64,000 bases of DNA. It comes from Aquimarina sp. Aq107. GTDB taxonomy: Bacteria > Bacteroidota > Bacteroidia > Flavobacteriales > Flavobacteriaceae. Below, piece after piece: positions 42,478 through 51,465 of this stretch. How positions within the stretch are numbered: position 1 is the stretch's first letter; the number at the start of each line of letters is the position of its first letter. Where the stretch lies: contig NZ_OX030782.1 in NCBI RefSeq assembly GCF_943733665.1, positions 2,714,501-2,778,500 on the forward strand, in the 5' to 3' direction. The position numbers were made by a program, and so were the translations under genes. Under the pieces are notes generated by a model. The model saw only the letters and a list, made by a program, of their open reading frames with translations, had not been told where the DNA came from and did no database searches.

Positions 42478-43167
42478 ATGACACGAATTAACTTTATAAT
42501 TGTTGTTTTATTAACAGTAATTAATTTAAATGCACAAAATAACAAGAAGCATTTCTCAATTAAGGCTGGAGTAAATTTTACAAATTTTATTGATAATAAT
42601 TCTGACATACCGGTAAATTTTGAAGGTAAGACAGGATTCAATATTGGAGGAGGTATAAGTTTTCATATTATAGAAAAAATAAAGTTCCATCCTGAAATTT
42701 TATTTTCCATTCAAAAAAGTGATTTTTCAATAAAATCATCAGATATCGTCTTTTTACAACCAAGTGAACCAAATCTCCTAATAATTGGTGAAATTAACAA
42801 CTCATCCATCATCATTCCTTTGAAGTTTGAATATGCTTTATTACCTAAATTGGATTTAGAATTAGGACCTCAAATAAGTTACCTAATTAATAATGGATTA
42901 AAATATGACGAATCAACAGAGGGTTTTCCTATTGTCCAACCTTTTCTTTTGAGTCAAAATCAAAATGACCTTGAATTGAGCTTTAATTTAGGATTAAAAT
43001 ACTCACTAACCGAAAAATATAAAATTGGAGTGAATTATACTTATGGTATCAATAAAAGGGCTGAAATAGAGATATTGAATGATATAGATACAAATGGTAT
43101 TCGAATTATTGATAAAAAATCTTTCCATTCATCAATATTCAATATTGAATTAAGTTATGAACTATAA
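42478..43167 (+). CDS. Outer-membrane beta-barrel protein (PorT-like), cassette 31
   Basis: 229 aa from ATG 42478. Signal peptide ending NLNAQ, then eight or so amphipathic beta strands (FSIKAGVNFTNF, GGISFHIIEK, LDLELGPQISYLI, ELSFNLGLKYSLTEKYKIGV) ending in a C-terminal aromatic strand (SIFNIELSYEL). It fits the small eight-stranded outer-membrane barrels common in Bacteroidota. Substrate or partner unknown. Confidence 0.82.
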   Translation: MTRINFIIVVLLTVINLNAQNNKKHFSIKAGVNFTNFIDNNSDIPVNFEGKTGFNIGGGISFHIIEKIKFHPEILFSIQKSDFSIKSSDIVFLQPSEPNLLIIGEINNSSIIIPLKFEYALLPKLDLELGPQISYLINNGLKYDESTEGFPIVQPFLLSQNQNDLELSFNLGLKYSLTEKYKIGVNYTYGINKRAEIEILNDIDTNGIRIIDKKSFHSSIFNIELSYEL

Positions 43168-43174
43168 AAAAGTT

Positions 43175-43344
43175 TTGTAGCATTATATATGAAATCAGAG
43201 CAATTTAGTGTTAGATCGAAAGGTCATTTTCTTTTTGCAAAGGCGCTAAATTTTTATAAATTAAATAATAAATAAAAATGCTCAGATAGATCAGTTGGTT
43301 AAGGCTTGTCTGCCTTGCTCCAATTCATATATTAACCGTTAGCT
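43175..43344 (+). repeat. attC-like site 31 (F4)
   Basis: 170 bp. The left core TTGTAGC is a decayed TTGTAAC. Right core GTTAGCT. Arms TATATGAAATCAGAGCAA and TTGCTCCAATTCATATAT. Confidence 0.8.
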
Positions 43345-43389
43345 ATAATTGCTAAAAAAGATTATTTGTAATACATTCTAAACAATGTT

Positions 43390-44184
43390 ATGGAAATACT
43401 AAAAAAAGGAGAATATACAGGTGATGTTATTAGACAGCTTAACATTGATGGAAATATTATAACCAATACATATTATTCTACAGGTAAAAATAATCCTGAT
43501 TGGCATTTTCACGAAAATTTTCATATCTGTTTTGTTTTTCAAGGTGGTAAAGCTGAGACAAACAAAACAAGTACATATAGTAAAAAGGAAGGTAGTATCT
43601 TCTCGTATTTTTCTGGAGAAAAACATCGTTGGATTTCGTGCAAACCTATTTCTAAAAGTGCAAATATTGAAATAGGAAGTGATTTTTTGAAGAAGTATGG
43701 ACTATCGGAAAATTCAATTAAGGACAATATTTATCGGAACATTGAAGCTAAATCCATCATTTTAAAAATGCAAAAAGAAATGATGATTCATAGTATTGAA
43801 AGTACCACAACCATCCACAGTCTACTATTAGAATTGGTTTCAGACTCAAATGAATCTCAAGCAAAACATATTCCTTATTGGACTATTTCGTTAAACGAAT
43901 TACTTCACGATAACTGGAACGAACGAATGACGCTCAAAGAAATGTCCGAGACTATCGGAGTACATCCTGTTACCATTTCTAAATTTTTCAGAAAGTACTT
44001 TGCCTGTACTTTGGGAGAATATCAGCGTAAATTAAGAATAGAGCAAAGCATACAATTAATAAAGAATTCTAACTTGTCCCTATCCGAAATTGCGTTCCAT
44101 TGTGGATTTTCCGACCAAAGTCATTTTACAAGAAACTTTAAGAAAATGACAGGTTTTCTTCCAAAACACTTTCAAAAATATTAG
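43390..44184 (+). CDS. AraC-family transcriptional regulator, cassette 32
   Basis: 264 aa. An N-terminal cupin-like sensor (HFHENFHICFVFQGG) precedes a C-terminal double helix-turn-helix: LKEMSETIGVHPVTISKFFR and LSEIAFHCGFSDQSHFTRNFKKMTGFLP. It probably regulates the neighbouring S41 peptidase gene, which lies 75 bp downstream in the same cassette, perhaps in response to a peptide or cell-envelope signal. The gene starts 45 bp after the right core. Confidence 0.88.
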   Translation: MEILKKGEYTGDVIRQLNIDGNIITNTYYSTGKNNPDWHFHENFHICFVFQGGKAETNKTSTYSKKEGSIFSYFSGEKHRWISCKPISKSANIEIGSDFLKKYGLSENSIKDNIYRNIEAKSIILKMQKEMMIHSIESTTTIHSLLLELVSDSNESQAKHIPYWTISLNELLHDNWNERMTLKEMSETIGVHPVTISKFFRKYFACTLGEYQRKLRIEQSIQLIKNSNLSLSEIAFHCGFSDQSHFTRNFKKMTGFLPKHFQKY

Positions 44185-44259
44185 GGCAGTAGGCTAATCT
44201 GGTTCTATTTTTTCAATATTGTTATATTTAGTTTTGACTCAAATTAAATTTTTGAGTTT

Positions 44260-45597
44260 ATGAAACCAAATACAAAAAAAGAAAAGACCTTCCTATTCAT
44301 ATTATTACTAATCTTATGTAGTTCCCTAACCTCAAATGGTCAGGAACAAATACCTATTCCTGTTAGCAAAAAAGAAACCAAGGCAGTTGTAAATTCTATT
44401 TCAAAGCTTGTTAATAAATATTATGTTTCGCTCGAAGTTGGTAAACAAATGAGCGATTTAATAATATCAAATAACAAGAGTGGGGTCTATAAAAATATTA
44501 CTGACCCCAATAAATTAGCTGCTCAATTAACTAACGACTTACGTTCAATAAACGGAGATTTACATATGAATGTCAGCCTTCATTCACCAAGTGGTACAGT
44601 GAAAGAAAATAAAGTCTCTAAAAATATTGATACAAAAGGAACTTGGAGCAATTATGGGTTTCAAGAAATTAAAGTGTTAGATGGTAATATTGGTTACTTA
44701 AAAATAAGTCATTTTACCAATTGGAATAGCTTTGAAGAAGCCAAGAAAGTTATTAATTCTTCATTCCTTTTTTTACAAAATACGGATGCACTAATATTAG
44801 ATGTTAGAAACAATCGTGGTGGATTTGAAGAAATAGTTGCCTATCTAATCAGTTATTTATTTGATGAAGGGCCTATTCATCTTTCAGACTATTATAGAAG
44901 GTATGAAAATAAAAGAGTCGGCATCTATACTTCAAAAGACATTCCAGGGAAAAAATTACCTAATATTCCTGTGTATGTTTTGGTTAATGATCAAAGTGCT
45001 TCAGCTGCCGAATCTTTGGCATATATGCTAAAACATTTGAAAAGAGCCACCATAATTGGGGAAACCACAATGGGAGCTGGTAATGGTGCAATGACGCATA
45101 AAATTAACGAAAGATTCTCTGTGAGTATTTCTTCTGAAACTACTATAAATGCAGTTACTCAAACCAGTTTTGAACAAGTTGGGGTAATTCCAAATATCAA
45201 AACATCGAGTGAAGAGGCATTTAATAAAAGTTACTTTTTAGCACTGAATTATTTAAAGGAAAATAACTCTAAAAATATTGACCCTTCCAATTATGAGACT
45301 GTTATTGCTTTTCTTCCCTCAAACCAAGGTAAAGAAATAGTTGACATAAATTCTTTTAAAGAATACATTGGCACATACAAAAATGCTAATGTAGAAATTG
45401 TTGTTACTGCCAATGATTCTAATCTTTTTGCTGAAGTCATTGGCAAAGGAGGAAAACTAAAACTAATTGCTAAAGGAAATCATACCTTTTTGGTAGATAA
45501 TTTAAAAGAACGAATACAGTTTGTTATGAATGAAGAAAATGAAATAATCAAACTTATCGGTATTGATAGTCCTATGGAATTGGAAAAGACTAAATAG
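44260..45597 (+). CDS. S41-family peptidase with C-terminal extension, cassette 32
   Basis: 445 aa. Signal peptide, then the S41 core: GNIGYLKISHFTNW, LDVRNNRGG and NDQSASAAESLAY, whose second Ser is the likely nucleophile, then ATIIGETTMGAGNG. No PDZ domain is obvious. A C-terminal domain (KEYIGTYKNANVEIVV) has a DUF3471-like look. It is a tail-specific-type protease expected in the periplasm or at the surface. It is adjacent to an AraC regulator in one cassette, a regulated pair. Confidence 0.88.
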   Translation: MKPNTKKEKTFLFILLLILCSSLTSNGQEQIPIPVSKKETKAVVNSISKLVNKYYVSLEVGKQMSDLIISNNKSGVYKNITDPNKLAAQLTNDLRSINGDLHMNVSLHSPSGTVKENKVSKNIDTKGTWSNYGFQEIKVLDGNIGYLKISHFTNWNSFEEAKKVINSSFLFLQNTDALILDVRNNRGGFEEIVAYLISYLFDEGPIHLSDYYRRYENKRVGIYTSKDIPGKKLPNIPVYVLVNDQSASAAESLAYMLKHLKRATIIGETTMGAGNGAMTHKINERFSVSISSETTINAVTQTSFEQVGVIPNIKTSSEEAFNKSYFLALNYLKENNSKNIDPSNYETVIAFLPSNQGKEIVDINSFKEYIGTYKNANVEIVVTANDSNLFAEVIGKGGKLKLIAKGNHTFLVDNLKERIQFVMNEENEIIKLIGIDSPMELEKTK

Positions 45598-45622
45598 GTT
45601 TAATTAATTTAGATGTAAAAAT

Positions 45623-45742
45623 AGATAACACCGTATATAATTAATTGCTTGATTCTTGTCTACTTATGAGAATTCTCACGGATTTTCTATTTGGTTTGTA
45701 TTTACTAAATTACGTGTTTAACCACGCAACTAACCGTTAACT
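45623..45742 (+). repeat. attC-like site 32 (F6)
   Basis: 120 bp. Left core AGATAAC (one mismatch to AGCTAAC), right core GTTAACT. Left arm CCGTATATAATTAATTGCTTG. The right arm near ACCACGCAACTAACC is only weakly complementary. Confidence 0.7.
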
Positions 45743-45763
45743 ACAATCTAAACTGAAACATCG

Positions 45764-46360
45764 ATGAAAAATATATTATTACTCTCTTTAGTTATTTTAG
45801 TATCCTGCAAATCTGACAAGCAAGATAATTTTCTAGAAAACCACGATCATTCAAAACATATAAGCCAGAAAATTAAAAGCGAAAAGGCTATTGATTTCTA
45901 TAATAAAGGTGCTAAATTATTTAAAAAAAGAAATTTGGATTCTGCAAAAATCTACTTAAATAAATCTTTAGAAATAGAAAAGAATCCAATGGTAATAAAT
46001 GAACTTGGAACAATTGCATTAACTGAAAAAAAATATCAAGAAGCTATAAATTATTTCAATGACGGTATAAAACAAGATTTAAATTATTGGCCAAATCACA
46101 TTAATAAATCAAGAGCATTTATCTTAGAAAATCACTTCAATAGTGCGGAAAAAACTTTAAAAAACATGTTACTTAAATGCGAATCTGAGTATTGGAGAGC
46201 TTATGCCAATCTATATTTGACTTACATTTATACAAACGGAATAGTAGATTGTGAAAAAGCAAAAGAATCTTCAAATAAAGCAGTCTTTATAAAAAAAGAC
46301 ATTAAGTTAAAAAATCAATATGAGAATATAATTAATAGAATGAAAAAAGACTGTAGTTAA
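45764..46360 (+). CDS. TPR-repeat lipoprotein, cassette 33
   Basis: 198 aa. The signal peptide MKNILLLSLVILVSCKSDKQ has a lipobox, a His/Asp-rich linker follows (ENHDHSKH), then about four TPR-like helical repeats (FYNKGAKLFKKRNLDSAKIY, VINELGTIALTEKKYQEAIN). It is related in plan to the cassette 14 lipoprotein but not closely similar. The stop codon TAA lies inside the left core AGTTAAC. Confidence 0.82.
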   Translation: MKNILLLSLVILVSCKSDKQDNFLENHDHSKHISQKIKSEKAIDFYNKGAKLFKKRNLDSAKIYLNKSLEIEKNPMVINELGTIALTEKKYQEAINYFNDGIKQDLNYWPNHINKSRAFILENHFNSAEKTLKNMLLKCESEYWRAYANLYLTYIYTNGIVDCEKAKESSNKAVFIKKDIKLKNQYENIINRMKKDCS

Positions 46361-46528
46361 CATCATATATGAAATCAGAGCAAAAATTTAATGTTAAATC
46401 GAAAGGTCATTTCCCTTTTTGCTATAGCGCTAAGTTTTTATAAATTAACAAGAAATAAAAATGCGCAGAAAAATCGAAAAACAGGGTAACATTTTGCCCT
46501 GCTACGACACATAAATTAAACGTTAGGC
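46355..46528 (+). repeat. attC-like site 33 (chimera of F4 left half and F1 right half)
   Basis: 174 bp. Left core AGTTAAC (TGTAGTTAAC complements GTTAACTACA), right core GTTAGGC. The left half has GAAATCAGAGC (F4) while the right half has GGTAACATTTTGCCCTGCTACGACAC (F1), so outer arms pair poorly. Confidence 0.82.
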
Positions 46529-46575
46529 CCCATTAAAAAAAGCAATTGAACACAAATTATCTAAACAAAAAAATC

Positions 46576-46977
46576 ATGAAAAATGTAGCTATACTTATTA
46601 CATGTCTATTATCAGTTCAATTTGGAATCGCTCAAGAAAATAATAATGCCGCAATAGAAATTGTGAACAAAAGAATGGAATCATACAATCAGCACAATTT
46701 TGTGGACTTCATAAAACTCTACGCTGAAGATGTCAAAATCTATACTTACCCTGAAAAATTGTTAGGAACTGGAATAGAAAATATTTCTTCGATTTTTAAA
46801 CCAAAATTTGAATCTAAATCAATTCAGGTTGAAATTGTTAGCCAGATGTATAATGGAAAACACGTTATTAATCACGAAATAGTTACCGAAAATAGTATTG
46901 AGACAAAATACATTTCTATTTATGAAATCAAAGATGGATTGATATCGAGCGTAAGATTTGTAAGGGATTATGAATAA
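46576..46977 (+). CDS. SnoaL/NTF2-like secreted protein, cassette 34
   Basis: 133 aa from ATG 46576; the TTG at 46546 precedes it in frame. Signal peptide ending GIAQ, then an NTF2-like fold: IVNKRMESYNQHNFVDFIKLYAEDVKIYTYP and a C-terminal TKYISIYEIKDGLISSVRFV. SnoaL-like proteins bind small ligands or catalyse simple reactions; the ligand is unknown. The signal peptide places it in the periplasm. Confidence 0.78.
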   Translation: MKNVAILITCLLSVQFGIAQENNNAAIEIVNKRMESYNQHNFVDFIKLYAEDVKIYTYPEKLLGTGIENISSIFKPKFESKSIQVEIVSQMYNGKHVINHEIVTENSIETKYISIYEIKDGLISSVRFVRDYE

Positions 46978-47012
46978 CTTACTCTTGTAAAATTGAGAGG
47001 AAAAAAACGGAA

Positions 47013-47206
47013 GTCTAACAAGACATAAAAAACATAGGGCTGTTTAGTCTAGACCAAAGGTCTTTGTTAATTAACAAAGTTCGCCAAATATAAAATTTGA
47101 CATTTTCGAAAAATGATAAAAGTAAAATATTTATATTTAACTCAGTACCAACCTGAAACGTATCGCTTATCACCTGCCCTACGTTTCATATACGAGACCG
47201 TTGACA
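47013..47206 (+). repeat. attC-like site 34 (F3)
   Basis: 194 bp. Left core GTCTAAC (one mismatch to the expected GCCTAAC), right core GTTGACA. Arms ACATAAAAAACATAGGGC and GCCCTACGTTTCATATAC. Confidence 0.82.
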
Positions 47207-47248
47207 GTAATTAAAGACCAGAACTTCCTAACATAGTTGGATTAAAAT

Positions 47249-47728
47249 ATGAACAATAAAAATGAAACAAATATCAGAATTGAATTATTAACAAGAGAGA
47301 ATGAGTTTTTAGAAAAAGGAGTAAATTACTTTTGGAAATGTTGGGGAAATGATTCTAATTTCAATTTTTACAATGACTGTATTAAGAATTCACTATCTGA
47401 TGGGGTTTCTCTGCCAAAATTTTATATACTTTTAAATGGAAAAGGGATTATTGGTTCTTATGCTTTACTAACAAATGACATAATAAGTAGACAAGATTTA
47501 TTACCTTGGTTTGCTTGTTTATTTATTGATGAGCAATTTAGAAATAAAGGTTATGCTGAAAAACTATTAGTTCACGGACTGAAAGAAGCTAATAATAAAG
47601 GGTTTGAAAAAATATACCTATCAACTGATTTAAAAAATTTTTACGAAAAAAAAAGGTGGGATTTATTCTCTCATGGATATAATTTGAGTGGAGAGAATTT
47701 TAAAATTTATGTTAAATCAACAAAATAA
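47249..47728 (+). CDS. GNAT acetyltransferase, cassette 35
   Basis: 159 aa. The acetyl-CoA loop is visible as FRNKGYAEKLLVHGLKEA, with the preceding PWFACLFIDEQ strand and following IYLSTDLKNFYEKKRWDLF. It probably acetylates a small molecule or peptide in the cytoplasm. Substrate unknown. Alone in its cassette. A second, unrelated-looking GNAT is found in cassette 37. Confidence 0.88.
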   Translation: MNNKNETNIRIELLTRENEFLEKGVNYFWKCWGNDSNFNFYNDCIKNSLSDGVSLPKFYILLNGKGIIGSYALLTNDIISRQDLLPWFACLFIDEQFRNKGYAEKLLVHGLKEANNKGFEKIYLSTDLKNFYEKKRWDLFSHGYNLSGENFKIYVKSTK

Positions 47729-47736
47729 CAAACCAC

Positions 47737-47865
47737 TGCTAACACTATACATAGCAAATAGGGTAATTTAAGTCGCTTCGAAAAACCTATGCTTGTTTGC
47801 TGTGTTGCCAAATCTAAACTAATTGTTTATTTCCACTCCTAAATACCATATATTTAACGTAGTAA
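47737..47865 (+). repeat. attC-like site 35 (diverged)
   Basis: 129 bp. Left core TGCTAAC (two mismatches to the complement of GTTGACA). The right core reads GTAGTAA, probably GTTGTAA with a T-to-A change. Left arm CTATACATAGCAAATAGGG. Confidence 0.65.
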
Positions 47866-47869
47866 CACA

Positions 47870-48349
47870 TTGAGAAAAATACTCACTTACATATTATTAC
47901 TCACGATTTGTTTCGGGTGTTTTGAGAAAAAAACCGAATGGAAAACTGAAAGAAGCGCAATTATTTTTTTTAGTTCTGAACCAAAAAACGAAACATTCAC
48001 TCTGACATTTAAAAAAAATGAGAACTCTCTGATTTACCAATATGTAAGTCACATTGACACATCTAAAACTATTTTTATAAAAAAGACTTTAGAATCAAAC
48101 TTTATTCTTTTCGGATCTGAGAAGTTTATAAAAACTGACAAAAAACCTTTCAAAAATGAAAAGCTTAATGATCTAGAATTTGAATTTTATAATATAGAAA
48201 ACCCTATTACCGATGGAACTGGCCCAATATTATTTAATCCAACATATGGGCTTTTAGCTATAAATAATGTTTTCGGACCAACAATCATATTTCTTGACGA
48301 AAAGAATGACACTATAACCCAACAAATAATTACTAAATTGAATGAATAA
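47870..48349 (+). CDS. Lipoprotein, cassette 36
   Basis: 159 aa from a TTG start. The signal peptide MRKILTYILLLTICFGCFEK ends with a lipobox Cys. A soluble domain follows, with an acidic Asp/Lys pattern and TFTLTFKKNENSLIYQYVSH strands. No family recognised. The start lies 11 bp from the right core GTAGTAA, so no leader remains. Confidence 0.65.
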   Translation: MRKILTYILLLTICFGCFEKKTEWKTERSAIIFFSSEPKNETFTLTFKKNENSLIYQYVSHIDTSKTIFIKKTLESNFILFGSEKFIKTDKKPFKNEKLNDLEFEFYNIENPITDGTGPILFNPTYGLLAINNVFGPTIIFLDEKNDTITQQIITKLNE

Positions 48350-48356
48350 AAACATG

Positions 48357-48447
48357 TTACAACATATACATGATCATAGCAACTAAATAATTAATCTAAA
48401 GTCCATTACTTTTAATCCTCGAACTAATCATAGCCGAGACGTTGGCA
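48357..48447 (+). repeat. attC-like site 36 (shortened F1-like)
   Basis: 91 bp. Left core TTACAAC, right core GTTGGCA. Left arm ATATACATGATCATAGCAAC; right part GAACTAATCATAGCCGAGAC. The middle of an F1 site seems deleted. Confidence 0.7.
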
Positions 48448-48459
48448 AAAATTTGAGAA

Positions 48460-48939
48460 ATGAACATTGAATACAAAACATATACGAAAAGAGACAAATC
48501 TGATGTTTTGAAAATGATGACCTCATTCAATGAAATTTATGATTACGATTTTGATCCGAAAATTGGAGAGAAAAACCTAATTGACTTTACTTCCAATGAA
48601 ATACTAGGAAGGCTATATCTAATTAAATACCAGCAAAGCAATATTGGCTATATAGTACTTTCATTTGGTTTTAGCTTTGAATATGAAGGCAGAGACGCAT
48701 TTATTGATGAATTTTATATAAAGGAGAATTATAGAAATCAGGGAGTAGGAAAACTAACTATGGATTTTATCGAATTGGAATCAAAAAAATTGAATGTCAA
48801 TGCTATCCATTTAGAAGTTGAATCTCATAATTCAAAAGCAAATAAACTGTATATGAGTAAAGGGTATAAATCCAACAATCGAATTTTATTAACAAAAAAA
48901 ATAAAAACTACTGCCAACAATAGTTATAAAAACAAATGA
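48460..48939 (+). CDS. GNAT acetyltransferase, cassette 37
   Basis: 159 aa. The CoA-binding region is clear: FIDEFYIKENYRNQGVGKLTMDFIE, here cited in pieces as FIDEFYIKENYRNQG and VGKLTMDFIE, followed by IHLEVESHNSKANKLYMSKG. It probably acetylates a small substrate. Its last residues (TANNSYKNK) are encoded in the remnant attC site and overlap the next gene by 4 bp. This suggests that the original stop was lost by a deletion. Confidence 0.87.
   Translation: MNIEYKTYTKRDKSDVLKMMTSFNEIYDYDFDPKIGEKNLIDFTSNEILGRLYLIKYQQSNIGYIVLSFGFSFEYEGRDAFIDEFYIKENYRNQGVGKLTMDFIELESKKLNVNAIHLEVESHNSKANKLYMSKGYKSNNRILLTKKIKTTANNSYKNK
48912..48935 (+). repeat. attC-like site 37 remnant
   Basis: TGCCAAC (48912-48918) is the exact complement of the cassette start GTTGGCA, followed by AATAGTTATAAAAACAAATG. 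The rest of the hairpin and the right GTT are missing, so two cassettes are fused. Confidence 0.6.
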
Positions 48940-49430
48940 GAAAAACAATCTACACGCTTATACTACTCACAAGTTTAAAGAGTTTTAGTCAAGAATTATT
49001 TGAACACGAATTCGATAAGAATATCAGCATCAATGTGATTGACAATTCTGAAGAAGGCGAAATTGCTAACGGTAAATTCATAAAAGGGACATTTGAAAAT
49101 GAAACTGTAGTTTATCTCAAATCAAAAAAGAAAGGATTAAAAAATTTAAACGGGAAAAAACTAGAAAAACTTTTTGATGGAATTAAGGACGGTGCTCTAA
49201 AATCTAGTAAAGGAAATTTAATTAGTGAGGACTTAGTAAAAATAAATGAGCTTGATATTTTCAATTATAAATATTCTGCGAAATTGAATGGAGAAAAAAA
49301 GATAATTGAAAACTACGTCTTCTTATATAACGAGAATATCTACACAATCCAATTCATGAATAATAAAGATGAATTTGATAAAAACACAGAATTCAGAAGG
49401 GGAATAATCGAATCAATAAAACTGAAGTAA
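48936..49430 (+). CDS. Secreted protein of unknown function, fused cassette 38
   Basis: 164 aa. Signal peptide MRKTIYTLILLTSLKSFSQE. The mature part is a mixed alpha/beta domain with KGTFENETVVYLKSKKKGLK and a C-terminal EFRRGIIESIKLK. No family recognised. It overlaps the acetyltransferase stop by four bases across a remnant site, so it now depends on that upstream cassette for expression. Confidence 0.65.
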   Translation: MRKTIYTLILLTSLKSFSQELFEHEFDKNISINVIDNSEEGEIANGKFIKGTFENETVVYLKSKKKGLKNLNGKKLEKLFDGIKDGALKSSKGNLISEDLVKINELDIFNYKYSAKLNGEKKIIENYVFLYNENIYTIQFMNNKDEFDKNTEFRRGIIESIKLK

Positions 49431-49438
49431 AAAACGTT

Positions 49439-49590
49439 TTACAACACTATAAATGTGATTATAATTATTTATTGATAGATCGAAAGATTTTTATTTATTA
49501 GGGTGTAAGCTTACAAAACGTAAAAGTTAGCAACAAATGCACTAATAAATAAAAAAAACCTTGCTACGACATATTCATAAGACGTTGGCA
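49439..49590 (+). repeat. attC-like site 38 (F1-like, shortened)
   Basis: 152 bp. Left core TTACAAC, right core GTTGGCA. Inner AAGTTAGCAAC is kept, but the flanking F1 sequence is truncated. The right arm reads TTGCTACGACATATTC. Confidence 0.72.
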
Positions 49591-49608
49591 ATAACTAGAA
49601 ACCAAAAA

Positions 49609-50772
49609 ATGAAAATCACACATTCGATATTACTAATTATAATTATACAATTACCAATACTATTATTTTCACAAAAGAATAGTTCTATGACTACAAATGG
49701 AACTCTTCTAATTATGGGTGGAGACTCCACTAATGACTACTTTATTTCAGAGTTTGCAGGTTTAATTGGTAGTATTGAAAGCGAGATTGTTATAATTCCT
49801 ACTGCTATCGAAGATAAATATCTAGACTCACAAAGTGACATTAATATTTTAAAAAAACCATTTACTGACATTGGTTTTAAAAATATTAACATCGTGCATA
49901 CAAGAGAAATAAAGATTGCCAATAGTGATTCCTTAAATAATATATTGTTGTCTGCTGATGGTGTTTGGATAACTGGAGGAAGACAATGGCGTTTAGCAAA
50001 AGCTTATAATGGTACTAAAGTTCAAAACTCCCTAAAAGCCCTTTTAAATAAAGGTAAATTAATTGCTGGAACTTCTGCAGGAGCTTCTATAATGGGAGAT
50101 GTTCTTGTTCGTGGTGATTCTAAAACTCAAACTATTATGCTTGGAGATTACCAAAATGGATTTGAGTTTATCAGTAATTGCGCAATAGACCAACATCATA
50201 TTGCAAGAAATAGACAATTTGATATGTTTGAATTAAAAAATGAAAAACCAGATGTATTAGGCATTGGAATTGATGAAAATACAGGAATCATTGTAAGCGA
50301 AGATAAATTGAGAGTTATTGGAAAAAGTTATGTTACCATCTATGACAACACAAGATGGTCAGAGGAAAGAGATACAATCTATCAACTAAAAAAGAATGAT
50401 AAACAATTTTATACATTATCAAACGGATACGAATATGATATCATAAAGCGAAAAGTTATTCAGAAAAATGACAGAGAAAAATCATCTTACAATAAAGAGA
50501 TGATGAAAAAAATAACTGGTACATATCAACAATCTAAAGGATTAGAATTTGGTCAAGATTTAAAAATAATAGTGACATTAGATAACGGCGAGCTCTATTT
50601 TGAGCAATCTTGGAATAAGGCTAAGTATAAAGTAGAGTATCATTATTTAAGTACATTTTTTAGACCAAATAGCATTTCGGTTTATCACTTTAATAAAGAT
50701 AAAACAGGAGCTTTCAGTTCTTTTTGGTTTTTCCAATATGCTTATGGGGGATCAAATTGGGTAAAACTATAG
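49609..50772 (+). CDS. Cyanophycinase-like S51 peptidase, cassette 39
   Basis: 387 aa from ATG 49609. Signal peptide, then a class I glutamine-amidotransferase-like fold: GTLLIMGGDSTNDY, VIIPTAIEDKYLDS and the nucleophile elbow LIAGTSAGASIMGD (Ser). Cyanophycinase-like members are secreted serine peptidases; the exported location fits a signal peptide but the substrate is not known. A C-terminal extension of about 90 residues (MKKITGTYQQSKGLEFGQDL) is extra. Confidence 0.85.
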   Translation: MKITHSILLIIIIQLPILLFSQKNSSMTTNGTLLIMGGDSTNDYFISEFAGLIGSIESEIVIIPTAIEDKYLDSQSDINILKKPFTDIGFKNINIVHTREIKIANSDSLNNILLSADGVWITGGRQWRLAKAYNGTKVQNSLKALLNKGKLIAGTSAGASIMGDVLVRGDSKTQTIMLGDYQNGFEFISNCAIDQHHIARNRQFDMFELKNEKPDVLGIGIDENTGIIVSEDKLRVIGKSYVTIYDNTRWSEERDTIYQLKKNDKQFYTLSNGYEYDIIKRKVIQKNDREKSSYNKEMMKKITGTYQQSKGLEFGQDLKIIVTLDNGELYFEQSWNKAKYKVEYHYLSTFFRPNSISVYHFNKDKTGAFSSFWFFQYAYGGSNWVKL

Positions 50773-50804
50773 AATACTCCAAAAAAATAACTGTTGCCAA
50801 CAAA

Positions 50805-50933
50805 ATGTATAGTTTATTGCTATGGATTTTCATATCGAAAATTCATACACATGAATTATCTTTAACAACTACGAACAATACTAGCATACCTTCTTGGAAC
50901 TAATCATATATTTAAAGTTATAATACATTATCG
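50805..50933 (+). repeat. attC-like site 39 (diverged)
   Basis: 129 bp. Left core TGCCAAC (exact complement of GTTGGCA), right core GTTATAA preceded by TTTAAA. The arms are strongly eroded. Confidence 0.6.
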
Positions 50934-50941
50934 AAACTCAT

Positions 50942-51448
50942 ATGCATAGAATATTAATCACATTTATTTTTACTTTCTTTTTTGCGAATATCTACTCTCA
51001 AGAGAGTTATGAGAAATTACCATTTACGAAAACCAATTGTCCAACTATTATTATTGAAAAAGACATTATTGCGAATGAAAGTGCAATCGAAACAAAAAAA
51101 GAATTAATACTTGAAATGAGCATTTTGAAAGATAAACCAAATAGAAAAAAGCATAAATTCTACAACCTGACTGAAAACGGAATTGTTTTTGTCAGTTTAA
51201 AAACAAAAATTGCTTTTAAAACACAGGCTGAACTGAACAATTTTTTCGAAATTGAAGAAAATAACAGAATTTATATAAATGGATATTTAATAGAGAATTC
51301 TGATTACAAAATTGCGACTGAAAGTATTATTGAAATTGAATTAGTTATACCTAATTCTGAAAACAAATTAGATAGTAAAACAATTAATGTTTGGACTTTG
51401 GCTAAAAAAGAAAGAACAAATGGTTGTGTAAAACAGAATGTGAATTAA
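50942..51448 (+). CDS. Secreted protein of unknown function, cassette 40
   Basis: 168 aa. Signal peptide MHRILITFIFTFFFANIYSQ. The middle has NRIYINGYLIENSDYKIATE and the C-terminus is Asn/Lys-rich with a single Cys near NGCVKQNVN. Patterns such as IYINGYLIENSDY resemble plug-like beta domains but no barrel is present. It is probably periplasmic. The start lies 15 bp from the right core. Confidence 0.62.
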   Translation: MHRILITFIFTFFFANIYSQESYEKLPFTKTNCPTIIIEKDIIANESAIETKKELILEMSILKDKPNRKKHKFYNLTENGIVFVSLKTKIAFKTQAELNNFFEIEENNRIYINGYLIENSDYKIATESIIEIELVIPNSENKLDSKTINVWTLAKKERTNGCVKQNVN

Positions 51449-51465
51449 AATAACGTTGCGTTACA

